DNA of 64,000 bases, from positions 1 to 64,000 of the forward strand of contig NZ_BAFT02000094.1 in NCBI RefSeq assembly GCF_000308475.2, written 5' to 3'. The translations under genes and the position numbers were made by a program. How positions within the stretch are numbered: the stretch's first letter is position 1; the number at the start of each line of letters is the position of its first letter. The notes beneath the pieces are model-generated. The model did not search any database. It was not told the DNA's origin and worked only from the letters and a program-made list of their open reading frames with translations. This document shows, piece after piece, positions 7,179 to 15,162 of the stretch. Source of the DNA: Nocardia brasiliensis NBRC 14402 (GTDB lineage: Bacteria > Actinomycetota > Actinomycetes > Mycobacteriales > Mycobacteriaceae).

Positions 7179-7790
7179 ATGAACGTGAGCAGGGGGCTAC
7201 TCGACGGAATGGACACGGCCGGACTCAATGTCGCCCTGTCCGAGGCCACGTGCCTCGGCCTGCAGGTCGACGCGGCGGCCGGACAACTACGACTCGATCT
7301 AGAGGTGCTGACGCTTCCGGAGAACGGAACGCCCACCGAGGACTACCGCGTGCAGGTGACGTTCACCGGAGTCGGCCGCGTCGCCGCTTCGTTGCGCATG
7401 CAGAACTGGGACGCCGTCGAACCGCAGGTGCTGCCGCTGCAGTTGGACGGCCTGGACGAGGCGATCCGCAGCTTCGGCGGCGGCAGGCTGCACGGCTGGG
7501 AGTTCATCGACCTCGACGACAGCGGGTGGACGCTGTGGGGCGAGCTGCTCAGCTTCGATACCCGCATCGATGATCACGACTCCGCGCACGTGCTGGAGTT
7601 CTCCCAGGAAGAGGGCATCGACCCGCGCGAACTCGATGTGCGCGTGTGGTTCGACAACGTGCTGATCCAGGACGCGAACGGCCAGGAGATCCCGCTGGCC
7701 CAGTTCATCGCGGGCGCCACGCGCTGGTGGGCGGCGCACGACGCGGGCGATCCGCGGGCGACGCGGCCCGGTGTCGCGCCGCCACTCTGA
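7179..7790 (+). CDS. Conserved hypothetical protein
   Basis: This 203-residue acidic protein is likely cytosolic, with no signal peptide or membrane segment. The N-terminal half looks beta-rich (LQVDAAAGQLRLDLEVLTL, YRVQVTFTGVGRVAASL). The middle contains an aromatic stretch (LHGWEFIDLDDSGWTLWGEL) and the end has RWWAAHD. I do not recognise the family and propose no function. The ATG start is chosen because TAGCCT lies exactly six bases upstream. A strong terminator separates it from the convergent msrA. Confidence 0.75.
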   Translation: MNVSRGLLDGMDTAGLNVALSEATCLGLQVDAAAGQLRLDLEVLTLPENGTPTEDYRVQVTFTGVGRVAASLRMQNWDAVEPQVLPLQLDGLDEAIRSFGGGRLHGWEFIDLDDSGWTLWGELLSFDTRIDDHDSAHVLEFSQEEGIDPRELDVRVWFDNVLIQDANGQEIPLAQFIAGATRWWAAHDAGDPRATRPGVAPPL

Positions 7791-7805
7791 ACCTGCGCAC
7801 CCCTA

Positions 7806-7838
7806 CCGCACATCCGGACCGACCGGGTGTGCGGTTTT
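7806..7838. terminator. Terminator between hypothetical gene and msrA
   Basis: A 12-base-pair stem (CCGCACATCCGG / CCGGGTGTGCGG, one G-T pair) with a 5-base loop is followed by TTTT on the plus strand. It could serve the two convergent genes. Confidence 0.75.
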
Positions 7839-7852
7839 CGTTCACGTGACCT

Positions 7853-8533
7853 TCAGGCGCCGCGGCCGGCCGGGCAGCTCACCCCGGTCGCGTGCACCGG
7901 GCAGTAACCGCCGGGATTCTTGGCCAGGTACTGCTGGTGATAGCCCTCGGCGTAGTAGAACGCCGAAAGATCGGGCAGCGCCGCGATTTCGGTGGTGATC
8001 GCACCGAATCCGGCCGCGGCCAGCCGGGCCCCGAAGGCGTTCGCACTGCCGCGCGCCAGCTCGGCTTGACCGGCATCGACCGTGAGCAGCGCCGACCGAT
8101 ACTGCGTGCCGCGATCGTTGCCCTGCCGCATGCCCTGGGTCGGATCGTGGTTCTCCCAGAAGCACCGCAGCACGGCCCCGTAATCGAGCACCGCGGGATC
8201 GAACACGATCAGCACCGATTCGGTATGCCCGGTCTGCCCGCTGCAGACCTCTTCATAGGTGGGATTCGGGGTGAATCCGCCCGCGTAGCCGACCGCGGTC
8301 GTATACACGCCGTCGAGCTGCCAGAACTGCTGCTCCGCACCCCAGAAACAACCCATCGCGACCACCGCGACCTGCAGTTCGTCCGGAAATGGTGGATGCA
8401 ACCGATGACCGTTGACGTAATGGGTATCCGGCACGAGGATCGGTTCCGCACGGCCGGGCAGCGCGTTGTCCGGCGCGACCATGACGGGCGTGGGGAGGCG
8501 CAACCGCCCCACTAGTTCGTCGTACCACGACAT
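7853..8533 (-). CDS. msrA: Peptide methionine-(S)-S-oxide reductase MsrA
   Basis: This 226-residue enzyme repairs oxidised methionine in proteins, reducing the S epimer of the sulfoxide at the expense of thioredoxin. The catalytic GCFWGAEQ motif is at residues 61-68 with Cys62 as nucleophile. Family blocks TAVGYAGG, YEEVCSGQTGHTESV and YHQQYLAKNPGGYC follow, and C-terminal cysteines can act as resolving residues. The start is well placed: on the minus strand TAGCAT lies exactly six bases before the ATG, suggesting a leaderless transcript. Together with sodA about 200 bases away it forms an oxidative-defence pair on opposite strands. Confidence 0.96.
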   Translation of the reverse strand: MSWYDELVGRLRLPTPVMVAPDNALPGRAEPILVPDTHYVNGHRLHPPFPDELQVAVVAMGCFWGAEQQFWQLDGVYTTAVGYAGGFTPNPTYEEVCSGQTGHTESVLIVFDPAVLDYGAVLRCFWENHDPTQGMRQGNDRGTQYRSALLTVDAGQAELARGSANAFGARLAAAGFGAITTEIAALPDLSAFYYAEGYHQQYLAKNPGGYCPVHATGVSCPAGRGA

Positions 8534-8722
8534 GGTTCGATGCTACGCGTGAGGTTTCGACCCGGTGCCCGGACCGCGGACACGACGGCGCACAGCCCGC
8601 GCGCTGGACGTCAGCGCTGGAATGCGCAGGCCTCGGGCCCGGTTGGAACCGATCGGGTGTACGAATGATGGTTGGGTGCGCCCGCGAAACGGCGCGCCCA
8701 GCCCGACATAGGAAGGGACATC

Positions 8723-9346
8723 GTGGCTGAGTACACGCTGCCAGATCTGGATTACGACTACAGCGCCCTGGAGCCCCACATCTCCGGGCAGATCAACGAG
8801 CTGCATCATTCCAAGCACCACGCCGCTTACGTCGCAGGCGCGAACACCGCGCTGGAGAAGCTGGAAGCCGCCCGCGAAAGCGGCGACCACGGCGCCATTT
8901 TCCTCTACGAGAAGAACCTGGCCTTCCACCTCGGCGGCCACGTCAACCACTCCATCTGGTGGAAGAACCTTTCCCCCAATGGTGGCGACAAGCCGGTCGG
9001 CGAGCTCGCCGCCGCGATCGACGACCAGTTCGGTTCGTTCGACAAGTTCCGTGGTCAGTTCACCGCGGCCGCCAACGGCCTGCAGGGCTCGGGCTGGGCG
9101 GTGCTCGGCTACGACACGCTCGGCCAGAAGCTGCTGACCTTCCAGCTCTACGACCAGCAGGCCAACGTCCCGCTGGGCATCATCCCGCTGCTCCAGGTCG
9201 ACATGTGGGAGCACGCCTTCTACCTGCAGTACAAGAACGTCAAGGCGGACTACGTCACCGCGTTCTGGAACGTCGTCAACTGGGAAGACGTGCAGGAGCG
9301 CTTCGCCCGCGCCGTCTCTCAGGGCAAGGGCCTGTTCTTCGGCTGA
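8723..9346 (+). CDS. sodA: Superoxide dismutase (Fe/Mn family)
   Basis: This 207-residue protein is nearly collinear with M. tuberculosis SodA. It converts superoxide to hydrogen peroxide and oxygen. The metal ligands are His28, His76, Asp160 and His164 (the last two in DMWEHAFYLQY). Residue 145 is Gln, whereas the iron enzyme of M. tuberculosis has His there; Gln at this position is typical of manganese-type enzymes, so Mn or mixed metal use is likely. There is no signal peptide, although mycobacterial SodA is exported without one. The GTG start at 8723 follows a GGAAGG ribosome site. A strong terminator follows. A manganese-riboswitch-controlled exporter gene lies about 1.1 kb downstream. 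Confidence 0.97.
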   Translation: MAEYTLPDLDYDYSALEPHISGQINELHHSKHHAAYVAGANTALEKLEAARESGDHGAIFLYEKNLAFHLGGHVNHSIWWKNLSPNGGDKPVGELAAAIDDQFGSFDKFRGQFTAAANGLQGSGWAVLGYDTLGQKLLTFQLYDQQANVPLGIIPLLQVDMWEHAFYLQYKNVKADYVTAFWNVVNWEDVQERFARAVSQGKGLFFG

Positions 9347-9381
9347 GTCTGATTGCCGCGCCTCCGCGCGGCGGGTTCGCG

Positions 9382-9410
9382 AACCCGCGGGCAGTTGCTG
9401 CCCGCGGGTT
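9382..9410 (+). terminator. Hairpin after sodA
   Basis: A perfect 13-base-pair stem (AACCCGCGGGCAG / CTGCCCGCGGGTT) with a 3-base loop lies 36 bases after the sodA stop. The following tract is only weakly T-rich. Confidence 0.7.
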
Positions 9411-9629
9411 CGGTCGTTTCCGGGGTCCGGGATGGACACGCCCGGGGCGCGGGCCGGTATCGGTTCGACCGACGGCGCCATCTGCCCAGCGAGAACAGCT
9501 GGTCAGGCGGTTTCTACCGGCCGACTGGCACTCTTTGGTACTTGTGTGCCAGGTGTTTATTAGGTCATCCTCGGAATCCACAGTTCGAGGACGGGCAAGG
9601 CCGCCCCCGGTTTCATGACGGGAGGCACG

Positions 9630-10157
9630 ATGCGTACGAATGAACCGATCGGCATCACGCCGTTCCAAGCCCGCGGCTCGCTGCGGGGTTTCGTCATCTC
9701 CGGTCGCTGGCCGGACACCACCAAAGAGTGGGCGCAGGTGCTGGTGCTCGCGGTCCGGGTGGCCTCCATGCCGGGTCTGCTGGCCACGTCGACCGTGTTC
9801 GGGGTGCGCGAGGACCTGCCCGACGATCCGGCACCCGGCACGGTCGGGTTGGTGATGGCCGAGGGCACGGTGCTCGGCGAAGAGGCGCTGACCCCCGGCC
9901 GGTTTGCCGGTCATGTGCCGACCGCGCTGCTGATGTTGCATCCGCCCTCGGAGACCAAGCCGACGCTGCCGGAATGCGCGGGCGCCGCGTCCGGGTGCGT
10001 GCTGCTGCCGGGAGTGCCGCATCTGGGCCTGGAACATCGTGCGGCGTGGGCCGAGGCGGAGTCCGACGGCACGGTGACCTCGCTGGTCAGCCGGGTCGGG
10101 CTGGACCCGATCAGCGATCCCGACACTGCGGTTCTGGCTATGCTGCTGGCCGCGTAA
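9630..10157 (+). CDS. Hypothetical protein
   Basis: This is a 175-residue protein of unknown family. It begins MRTNEPIGITPFQARGSLRGF, has alternating hydrophobic segments, a cluster of two cysteines (PECAGAASGCVLLPGVPH) and ends SDPDTAVLAMLLAA. No signal peptide or clear transmembrane helix is seen. The ATG at 9630 is chosen over the ATG at 9615 because GGGAGG lies five bases upstream of it. It sits alone between sodA and the Mn riboswitch, both on the same strand. No function is proposed. Confidence 0.7.
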   Translation: MRTNEPIGITPFQARGSLRGFVISGRWPDTTKEWAQVLVLAVRVASMPGLLATSTVFGVREDLPDDPAPGTVGLVMAEGTVLGEEALTPGRFAGHVPTALLMLHPPSETKPTLPECAGAASGCVLLPGVPHLGLEHRAAWAEAESDGTVTSLVSRVGLDPISDPDTAVLAMLLAA

Positions 10158-10256
10158 GGGTACCCGAAACCCGCCGCACGGATCGCCAAACTTATTGTGC
10201 GCATTGCGATTTCGATTACAGCATGTTGGCATGCCCGGCGTGCGGCGGGTAGAGTC

Positions 10257-10380
10257 GGCGGCAGCGAAGGGGAGTAGCCCCCAATCACATAGTCGACATA
10301 CTGACCCGCCACCCCACAAGGGAACGGGTCCGGCTGTGTGAACCGGTTCGTTCCGGTGGGCGAGACCTTCGGCCAGGACA
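10257..10380 (+). ncRNA. yybP-ykoY manganese riboswitch
   Basis: The conserved core is easy to read: GAAGGGGAGTAGC (10265-10277), GTCGACATACT (about 10292-10302), a variable GC-rich arm, and GGGCGAGACCTTCGGCC (10358-10374). These are the hallmark elements of the yybP-ykoY family, which binds Mn2+ and turns on genes for manganese efflux. It lies about 70 bases upstream of a TMEM165/GDT1-family exporter gene, a known target class. The expression platform between 10380 and the ATG was not resolved. Confidence 0.92.
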
Positions 10381-10451
10381 ACATTCGTTGCCGGCCGGAG
10401 GCATACCCAGACTCCGGCAGGCAGGCCGGAGACCCGGGAGCCGCACACATC

Positions 10452-11183
10452 ATGATCGCCACCGTTTTGCTGAGTATCGGCATCGTCTTCCTCGCCGAGC
10501 TGGGCGACAAATCCCAGCTGATGGCGTTGACGTTCGCCCTGCGCTACCGCTGGTGGGTGGTGCTCGGCGGGATCGCGACCGCCTCCGCCGCGGTGCATCT
10601 ACTCTCGGTCGGCGTCGGCTACTTCCTCGGTTCGGCACTACCCACCCGCGCCATCGCCCTGGTCGCCGCGCTCACCTTCCTGGCTGTCGGCGTGTGGACC
10701 CTGCGCGAACACTTCGGCACCGCCGACGAAGACGAGCCGGCCCCGAAATCGTTGCGCGCGAGCACCGCCCCGTTCTTCGTGGTGCTGTCCGCGTTCCTGC
10801 TCGCCGAACTCGGCGACCGCACCATGTTCGCGACCGCCGCACTGGCCACCGACTACGACTGGATCGGCGTGTGGCTCGGCTCGACCATCGGCATGGTCGC
10901 CGCCGACGCACTGGCCATCGCCATCGGCATCCTGGTCGGCAAGCACCTGCCCGAGCGCGCCATCGGCATCGGCTCCGGCCTCCTGTTCCTCTACTTCGGT
11001 GCCATGACCCTGATCTCGGCCGCCGCGCCGGATCTCGGCGGCCTCGTCGTCGCCCTGCTCGCCGCGACCGCCCCGGCTCTCGGCGGTGCCGCCCTCCTCC
11101 TCACCCGCCGCCTACGCCGCGCCACACCGGCCGAGCCCGCAAACCAACCCGCGATCCCCGCGGACCCGCCCACCCACCGCTAG
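10452..11183 (+). CDS. TMEM165/GDT1 (UPF0016) family manganese exporter
   Basis: This 243-residue membrane protein has six predicted helices in two repeated halves, each carrying the family motif: ELGDKSQ in the first and ELGDRTM in the second. The Glu and Asp residues form the cation path in this family, which moves Mn2+ (and Ca2+ in eukaryotes) out of the cytosol. The chosen ATG follows the riboswitch; GGGAG lies about a dozen bases upstream. The Pro-rich C-terminus is cytosolic and variable. Control by the upstream Mn2+ riboswitch strongly supports a manganese-export role. Confidence 0.92.
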   Translation: MIATVLLSIGIVFLAELGDKSQLMALTFALRYRWWVVLGGIATASAAVHLLSVGVGYFLGSALPTRAIALVAALTFLAVGVWTLREHFGTADEDEPAPKSLRASTAPFFVVLSAFLLAELGDRTMFATAALATDYDWIGVWLGSTIGMVAADALAIAIGILVGKHLPERAIGIGSGLLFLYFGAMTLISAAAPDLGGLVVALLAATAPALGGAALLLTRRLRRATPAEPANQPAIPADPPTHR

Positions 11184-11437
11184 CCGGACGAAGCCACCGA
11201 GCCGACCACCCGATGCCGGCCGCGCGCAATTCGTCCCCCCGCGCGCGTGTCCTTCACCTGACCCGCGCGCGGGATGCCAAAATCCGCGCGGCACAGGTCG
11301 AGCCGCTGCGGGCGCGCTCAGCCCGAACAACGCGCGCAGCACAGAGACCGGGAGCCGACGGTATTCGACATCCACTGGCGCGCACAGCTTGTCGCCCTGC
11401 GCGCGTCCTTCGAACGACACGCGCGCGGCGCGCTGAA
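11184..11437. other. Intergenic segment with CG-alternating repeats, no gene
   Basis: A very GC-rich non-coding stretch in which GCGCGCG motifs recur. CGCGCGTGTCCTTC (near 11242) and TGCGCGCGTCCTTC (near 11399) look like distant copies of one element. No gene is supported. Confidence 0.5.
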
Positions 11438-11569
11438 ACCTGCGCGGCAGCCGTTGACCATCTGCGGAACGCGCGCGGAACTGCGCGGCGGACCGTTGGG
11501 TAGCTGCGGAGCGCGCGGGACCTGCGGGCAGCCGTTGCATGCCTGCGGAGACCGGGCGGGAGCTACGGG
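11438..11569. repeat. 41-bp-period degenerate tandem repeat abutting the TetR gene 3' end
   Basis: Units begin at 11438, 11479, 11520 and 11561, exactly 41 bases apart. The pattern is A(C)CTGCG(C)GGCAGCCGTTG, about 10 variable bases, CTGCGGA and GCGCGCGG. The last, most diverged unit runs into the 3' end of the TetR gene at 11570. The arrangement mirrors the array next to glpQ1. Confidence 0.65.
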
Positions 11570-12232
11570 TCAGGCGAGGGCTTCGCCGTATAGGGGTCCG
11601 CCGCGGCGGACGAGGTCCAGGAGTGGGGCGCGGAGCGCGAGCAGGCCGTCCAGGTCTTCGGCGGCGATTCGGCCGGTGACCATGGCGCTGATCGCGGCGG
11701 CCAGGGTGATGCAGGCGAAGCGTTGTTCGTCGGTGCGGGCGTCGAGGACGTCGGCGATCAGGCCGACGAACAGCTCCTGTAGTTGGGCGCGGCGGGCGAT
11801 CGCGGCCGAACCGACCGCGTAGACCTCGACGAGGAACAGGCGGGCGCTGGCCGGGTCGTCGACCAGGTGCTGCAGGTAGGCGGCGAAGATCTTGTCCATC
11901 CGGGTCACCGGGTCCAGCTCGGTGGGCGCGGTCTGCGCTCCGTCGGCTTCCAGCGACGCACCGGCGATGCGCTCGAGCAGATGCTGCGCGGCCCGCTCGT
12001 ACGCGGCCTCGAAACAGGCCTCCTTGGAACGAAATTGCTCGTAGAAGGTTTCCCGGGAGACTCCGGCCCGCTTCAGGATCGCGGCGACCGAGGTTCCGAC
12101 GTAACCGTTCTCGACCATCGCCTCGGCCATCGCGATCAAGATGCGCTCGCGCTGCGAGGCGACCACCTGCTCCCGGGGCAGGCCGTGCCTGCCCCGCGGG
12201 AGTTGCCGTGCGCTGGTTGCCGATTCGGTCAT
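11570..12232 (-). CDS. TetR/AcrR family transcriptional regulator
   Basis: This 220-residue protein has a Gln/Arg-rich leader, then a TetR helix-turn-helix (RERILIAMAEAMVENGYVGT, followed by AAILKRAGVSRETFYEQF) at about residues 28-73. A helical ligand-binding domain follows. It begins 23 bases after the stop of the SDR gene on the same strand, so the two are likely an operon. The inverted repeat upstream of the SDR gene (13156-13169) is the natural candidate operator. The ligand is unknown. Confidence 0.88.
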   Translation of the reverse strand: MTESATSARQLPRGRHGLPREQVVASQRERILIAMAEAMVENGYVGTSVAAILKRAGVSRETFYEQFRSKEACFEAAYERAAQHLLERIAGASLEADGAQTAPTELDPVTRMDKIFAAYLQHLVDDPASARLFLVEVYAVGSAAIARRAQLQELFVGLIADVLDARTDEQRFACITLAAAISAMVTGRIAAEDLDGLLALRAPLLDLVRRGGPLYGEALA

Positions 12233-12255
12233 TCAGGAACTCCGGTGTTGTCGGT

Positions 12256-13134
12256 CTAGACGGGCCGCTCCATTTTGCGTGGTCTGTCTGGTTGGTCTGT
12301 GGTGAAGGGTGCCGCTTCCTTCCGGGCGATCTCCAGCGCACGCGGTACGCCGCGCCGCAAAGCGAGGTCGACGACCCGCTGGGCGACCGGCCGGGCGGGC
12401 AGCACGTAGGCCACCCACCACGGTGACACGACCTGGCGGCTCCGGCGCGCAATGGCCTTTTCCACCGCGTCGATGGCGGGGCCGAGCGGCGCGACACCGG
12501 AGACCGTGGCGCGCCCGATGATGGCGCGTGCCGCGTCGGTACCGAATCCGCGCGAGGTCATGTCGGTGTCCAGTTCGGCGAAGTACGCGACGCCCACCTT
12601 CGCGCCGGTGTGCTTGACCTCGATGCGCAACGTGTTGCCCAGGGCCTCCACCCCCGCTTTCGCCGCGCTGTACGCGCCGACGAGCGGCAGATTGACCGCC
12701 GCGGCGAGCGAGGACACCAGCAGCGCATAGCCGTTCGCGTGACTGATGTGCGGCCCGGCCGCGCGCAACGTGTAGTAGACGCCGAGGACGTTGACCGCGA
12801 GCGTCTGCTCCATCACCGCGGTGTCGCCGCCGAGCAACGGCAGCTGCCGTGCGATGCCCGCGTTGGCGACCACCACGTCCAACCCGCCGAGCTCGCCGAC
12901 CAGGGTCTGCACCACCCGGTCGACCTGTTCGACGTCGCCGACATCGCAGTAGCGCCATGGCGCGTCCCCGCAGTCGGCCGCGACTTCGGCGAGCAGTTCC
13001 GGCTCCAACCCCAGCAGCGCGACCCGGGCGCCGTGGGCGTGCAGTTGCCGAGCCAGCGCGGCCCCGATCCCCCGCGCCGCCCCGGTGATCAATACCTTGC
13101 GACCGGCCACGGACGCCGCGGAGAACAGCTTCAT
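12256..13134 (-). CDS. Short-chain dehydrogenase/reductase (SDR)
   Basis: This 292-residue NAD(P)-dependent oxidoreductase has the TGAARGIG nucleotide-binding motif near residues 17-24, NAG in VANAGIA, and the catalytic pair in GAYSAAKAG. A C-terminal extension (PWWVAYVLPARPVAQRVVD) resembles SDRs that act on lipids or steroids and may contact membrane. The ATG at 13134 is the first start consistent with the Rossmann fold; the frame stays open upstream but without homology. It precedes the TetR gene in a probable operon. The substrate is unknown. Confidence 0.88.
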   Translation of the reverse strand: MKLFSAASVAGRKVLITGAARGIGAALARQLHAHGARVALLGLEPELLAEVAADCGDAPWRYCDVGDVEQVDRVVQTLVGELGGLDVVVANAGIARQLPLLGGDTAVMEQTLAVNVLGVYYTLRAAGPHISHANGYALLVSSLAAAVNLPLVGAYSAAKAGVEALGNTLRIEVKHTGAKVGVAYFAELDTDMTSRGFGTDAARAIIGRATVSGVAPLGPAIDAVEKAIARRSRQVVSPWWVAYVLPARPVAQRVVDLALRRGVPRALEIARKEAAPFTTDQPDRPRKMERPV

Positions 13135-13155
13135 GCCAGCGACGGTACCACCCAA

Positions 13156-13169
13156 GAACACATCTGTTC
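13156..13169. promoter_or_regulatory. Candidate operator upstream of SDR-TetR operon
   Basis: The inverted repeat GAACA-CATC-TGTTC lies 22 bases before the SDR start codon. It has the shape of sites bound by TetR-family regulators, and the operon encodes one. Confidence 0.4.
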
Positions 13170-13369
13170 GCAAATAATCCACGCGCACCGGGCGCGCTGT
13201 GCGACCCGGGTGCGCGGCGCACCGCCCGTTCGCTCGCGGGTAACCCCGCGGCAGCCGGGCTGTTCGCCGGTGCCGAAATGAGAGGGAGGCCTCATCGGGT
13301 CCGGTGGGCACACCCGTTAGGGTGCAATTGACGAAGGGCCAACTGGCTGTCACGAACGAGAGGACCATC

Positions 13370-14137
13370 GTGGAGATTTCGGGTTCCGCCGCCATTGTCA
13401 CCGGAGGCGCATCCGGCCTCGGCGCCGCCACTGCCAAGCGTTTCGCCGAGCTGGGGGCCACCGTTTTCGGCCTGGATGTGCCGCAGTCCATCGAGCGCGC
13501 GGGCGATAACGTGCCCGCCGGGGTCACCCTCATTCCGGCCGACGTCACCAGCAACGACGAGGTCGGCGCCGCGGTCGCGAAGGTCGTCGAGTCCGGTGCG
13601 CCGCTGCGCATCGTGGTGAACTGCGCGGGCGTCGGCTGGGCGGGGCGCATCCTGTCCAAGAACGGCCCGCACGACCTCGAGCTGTTCCGCACGGTCATCA
13701 CCGTGAACCTGCTCGGCACCTTCAACGTCATGCGCCTGGCCGCCGACGCGATCTCCAAGACCGACGCCGTCGACGAATACGGTCAGCGCGGCGTCATCAT
13801 CAACACCGCCTCCGTGGCCGCGTTCGAGGGCCAGATCGGCCAGATCGCGTACTCCGCGTCCAAGGGCGGCGTGCACGGCATGACCGTGCCGGCCGCGCGC
13901 GACCTGGCCCAGTTCGGCATCCGGGTGAACACCATCGCCCCCGGCATCATCGACACCCCGATGCTGGCCGGCGTCACCGAGGAGTACCGCAAGGGCCTCG
14001 AGGCCGGCGTGCCGTTCCCGTCGCGCCTGGGCCGCCCGGACGAGTACGCGCAGCTCTCGCAGTACATCGTCGAGCACGACTACCTCAACGGTGAGACCAT
14101 CCGCATGGACGGCGCGCTGCGCATGGCCCCGCGCTAG
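13370..14137 (+). CDS. SDR family NAD-dependent oxidoreductase, probable 3-hydroxyacyl-CoA dehydrogenase
   Basis: This 255-residue SDR has IVTGGASGLG at the start, VNCAGVG, the serine in INTASVAAFEGQIGQ, and catalytic YSASK. The sequence pattern (FEGQIGQIAYSASKGGVHGM and RVNTIAPGIIDTPM) is that of type II 3-hydroxyacyl-CoA dehydrogenases (HSD17B10-like), which oxidise 3-hydroxyacyl-CoA in beta-oxidation. The GTG start at 13370 follows an AGAGGA ribosome site; an upstream in-frame GTG/ATG lacks one. It is monocistronic and ends in a terminator. Substrate assignment is by family only. Confidence 0.88.
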   Translation: MEISGSAAIVTGGASGLGAATAKRFAELGATVFGLDVPQSIERAGDNVPAGVTLIPADVTSNDEVGAAVAKVVESGAPLRIVVNCAGVGWAGRILSKNGPHDLELFRTVITVNLLGTFNVMRLAADAISKTDAVDEYGQRGVIINTASVAAFEGQIGQIAYSASKGGVHGMTVPAARDLAQFGIRVNTIAPGIIDTPMLAGVTEEYRKGLEAGVPFPSRLGRPDEYAQLSQYIVEHDYLNGETIRMDGALRMAPR

Positions 14138-14150
14138 GCCTGCCCTGCGT

Positions 14151-14190
14151 GAAAGCCGCTGTCGACCGGGCCCGGTCGGCGGCGGCTTTC
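14151..14190. terminator. Terminator between SDR and methyltransferase genes
   Basis: A long imperfect stem (GAAAGCCGC ... GCGGCTTTC) with an inner GACCGGGCCCGGTC palindrome is followed by GGTTTT. It serves the convergent genes on either side. Confidence 0.8.
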
Positions 14191-14195
14191 GGTTT

Positions 14196-15014
14196 TCAGG
14201 GCGCGGGCTTGTGCCCGATACCGAGGAACGCGGTGGTCGACAGCGGCTGGTTCGGCCGGTAGTTGGCGGCCAGGTAGGACTGCATCAGCGATACCCGCTC
14301 GGCCCACACCTGCTCGCCGACGTTGCGCCGCATCAGCATCAGCGGCGCGCTGCTGCGCACCATGGTGTCCCACAGCTGTTCGGCGTCGGCGCAGGCCAGC
14401 GCGGTCGAATGGCGTTGGATGGACACGGCTTCGAAGCCGGCCCGGCGCATCTCGGTCTCGAAGATCTCCGGATTCTCCAGACTGAGGTAGTCGGGCTGCG
14501 GCTCCTGGAGGCTCGGGTCGGCGGCCGCGATCGCGCCGAACATCAAGCGCATCAACGGAGATTCGACCACCGGCGCCCAACTGGACACCACCGCCGTCCC
14601 GCCCGGGCGCAGCACCCGGAACAGTTCGCCGAAACCTTTGGCCCGCTCCGGGAAGAACATCAGCCCGAACATGGAGAACCCCGCGTCGAACCGGTCGCTC
14701 TCGTACGGCAGGTCCTGTCCGTCGCCCACCCGCGTCTCGATGTTGGTCAGTCCGGCGGCCCGGGCGGCGGCGCTCAGCCGCGCCAGCATCGGCTCGGAGA
14801 AGTCGATCGCGTGTACCCGCGCCACCTGCGGTGCGGCCAGCAGGCTCAGCAGTCCCGTACCGGCCGCGACATCGATTACCTGCGAAGCCGTTGTCAGCGA
14901 GGCGAATTCGAGGGCGCGATCGGAGAACGGCTGCATCAGCGCGGGCGCGAATTCCGCGTAGCCGTCGGCGACGAGATCCCACGGCTCGGCGACGGCGAGG
15001 GGGTTTCCGGACAT
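14196..15014 (-). CDS. Class I SAM-dependent methyltransferase
   Basis: This 272-residue cytosolic protein has the SAM-binding motif VIDVAAGTGLLSLLAA, an acidic residue ending motif post-I (VHAIDFSEPML), DGQDLPYESDRFD (motif II) and FRVLRPGGTAVV (motif III). That pattern is Methyltransf_11, as in UbiE-like enzymes. The chosen ATG follows AAAGGA ten bases upstream; the frame runs on upstream without homology. The substrate cannot be told. Confidence 0.86.
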   Translation of the reverse strand: MSGNPLAVAEPWDLVADGYAEFAPALMQPFSDRALEFASLTTASQVIDVAAGTGLLSLLAAPQVARVHAIDFSEPMLARLSAAARAAGLTNIETRVGDGQDLPYESDRFDAGFSMFGLMFFPERAKGFGELFRVLRPGGTAVVSSWAPVVESPLMRLMFGAIAAADPSLQEPQPDYLSLENPEIFETEMRRAGFEAVSIQRHSTALACADAEQLWDTMVRSSAPLMLMRRNVGEQVWAERVSLMQSYLAANYRPNQPLSTTAFLGIGHKPAP

Positions 15015-15109
15015 GAGCTGGCGATCCTTTCGAATGTCCAAATTTAACCGCCTAGGGCCGCGCCGGACCACCAACTCGAACGAAAATCGCTGTGCGCGAA
15101 GCAAAGGCC

Positions 15110-15143
15110 GACGGCCACCCGATCCGCGGATCGGGTGGCCGTC
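15110..15143 (-). terminator. Terminator after htpG
   Basis: A perfect 34-base palindrome (arm GACGGCCACCCGATCCG) lies 20 bases past the htpG stop and is followed on the minus strand by GGCCTTTGC. Confidence 0.8.
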
Positions 15144-15162
15144 GAGTGTGCGCGAGGTGAAC

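Noticed and set aside
10196..10252. Short zinc-ribbon-like frame (CAHC then CPAC) after the hypothetical gene
   Set aside because: No start codon or ribosome site; it lies in a frame different from the upstream gene and just before the riboswitch, so probably chance.
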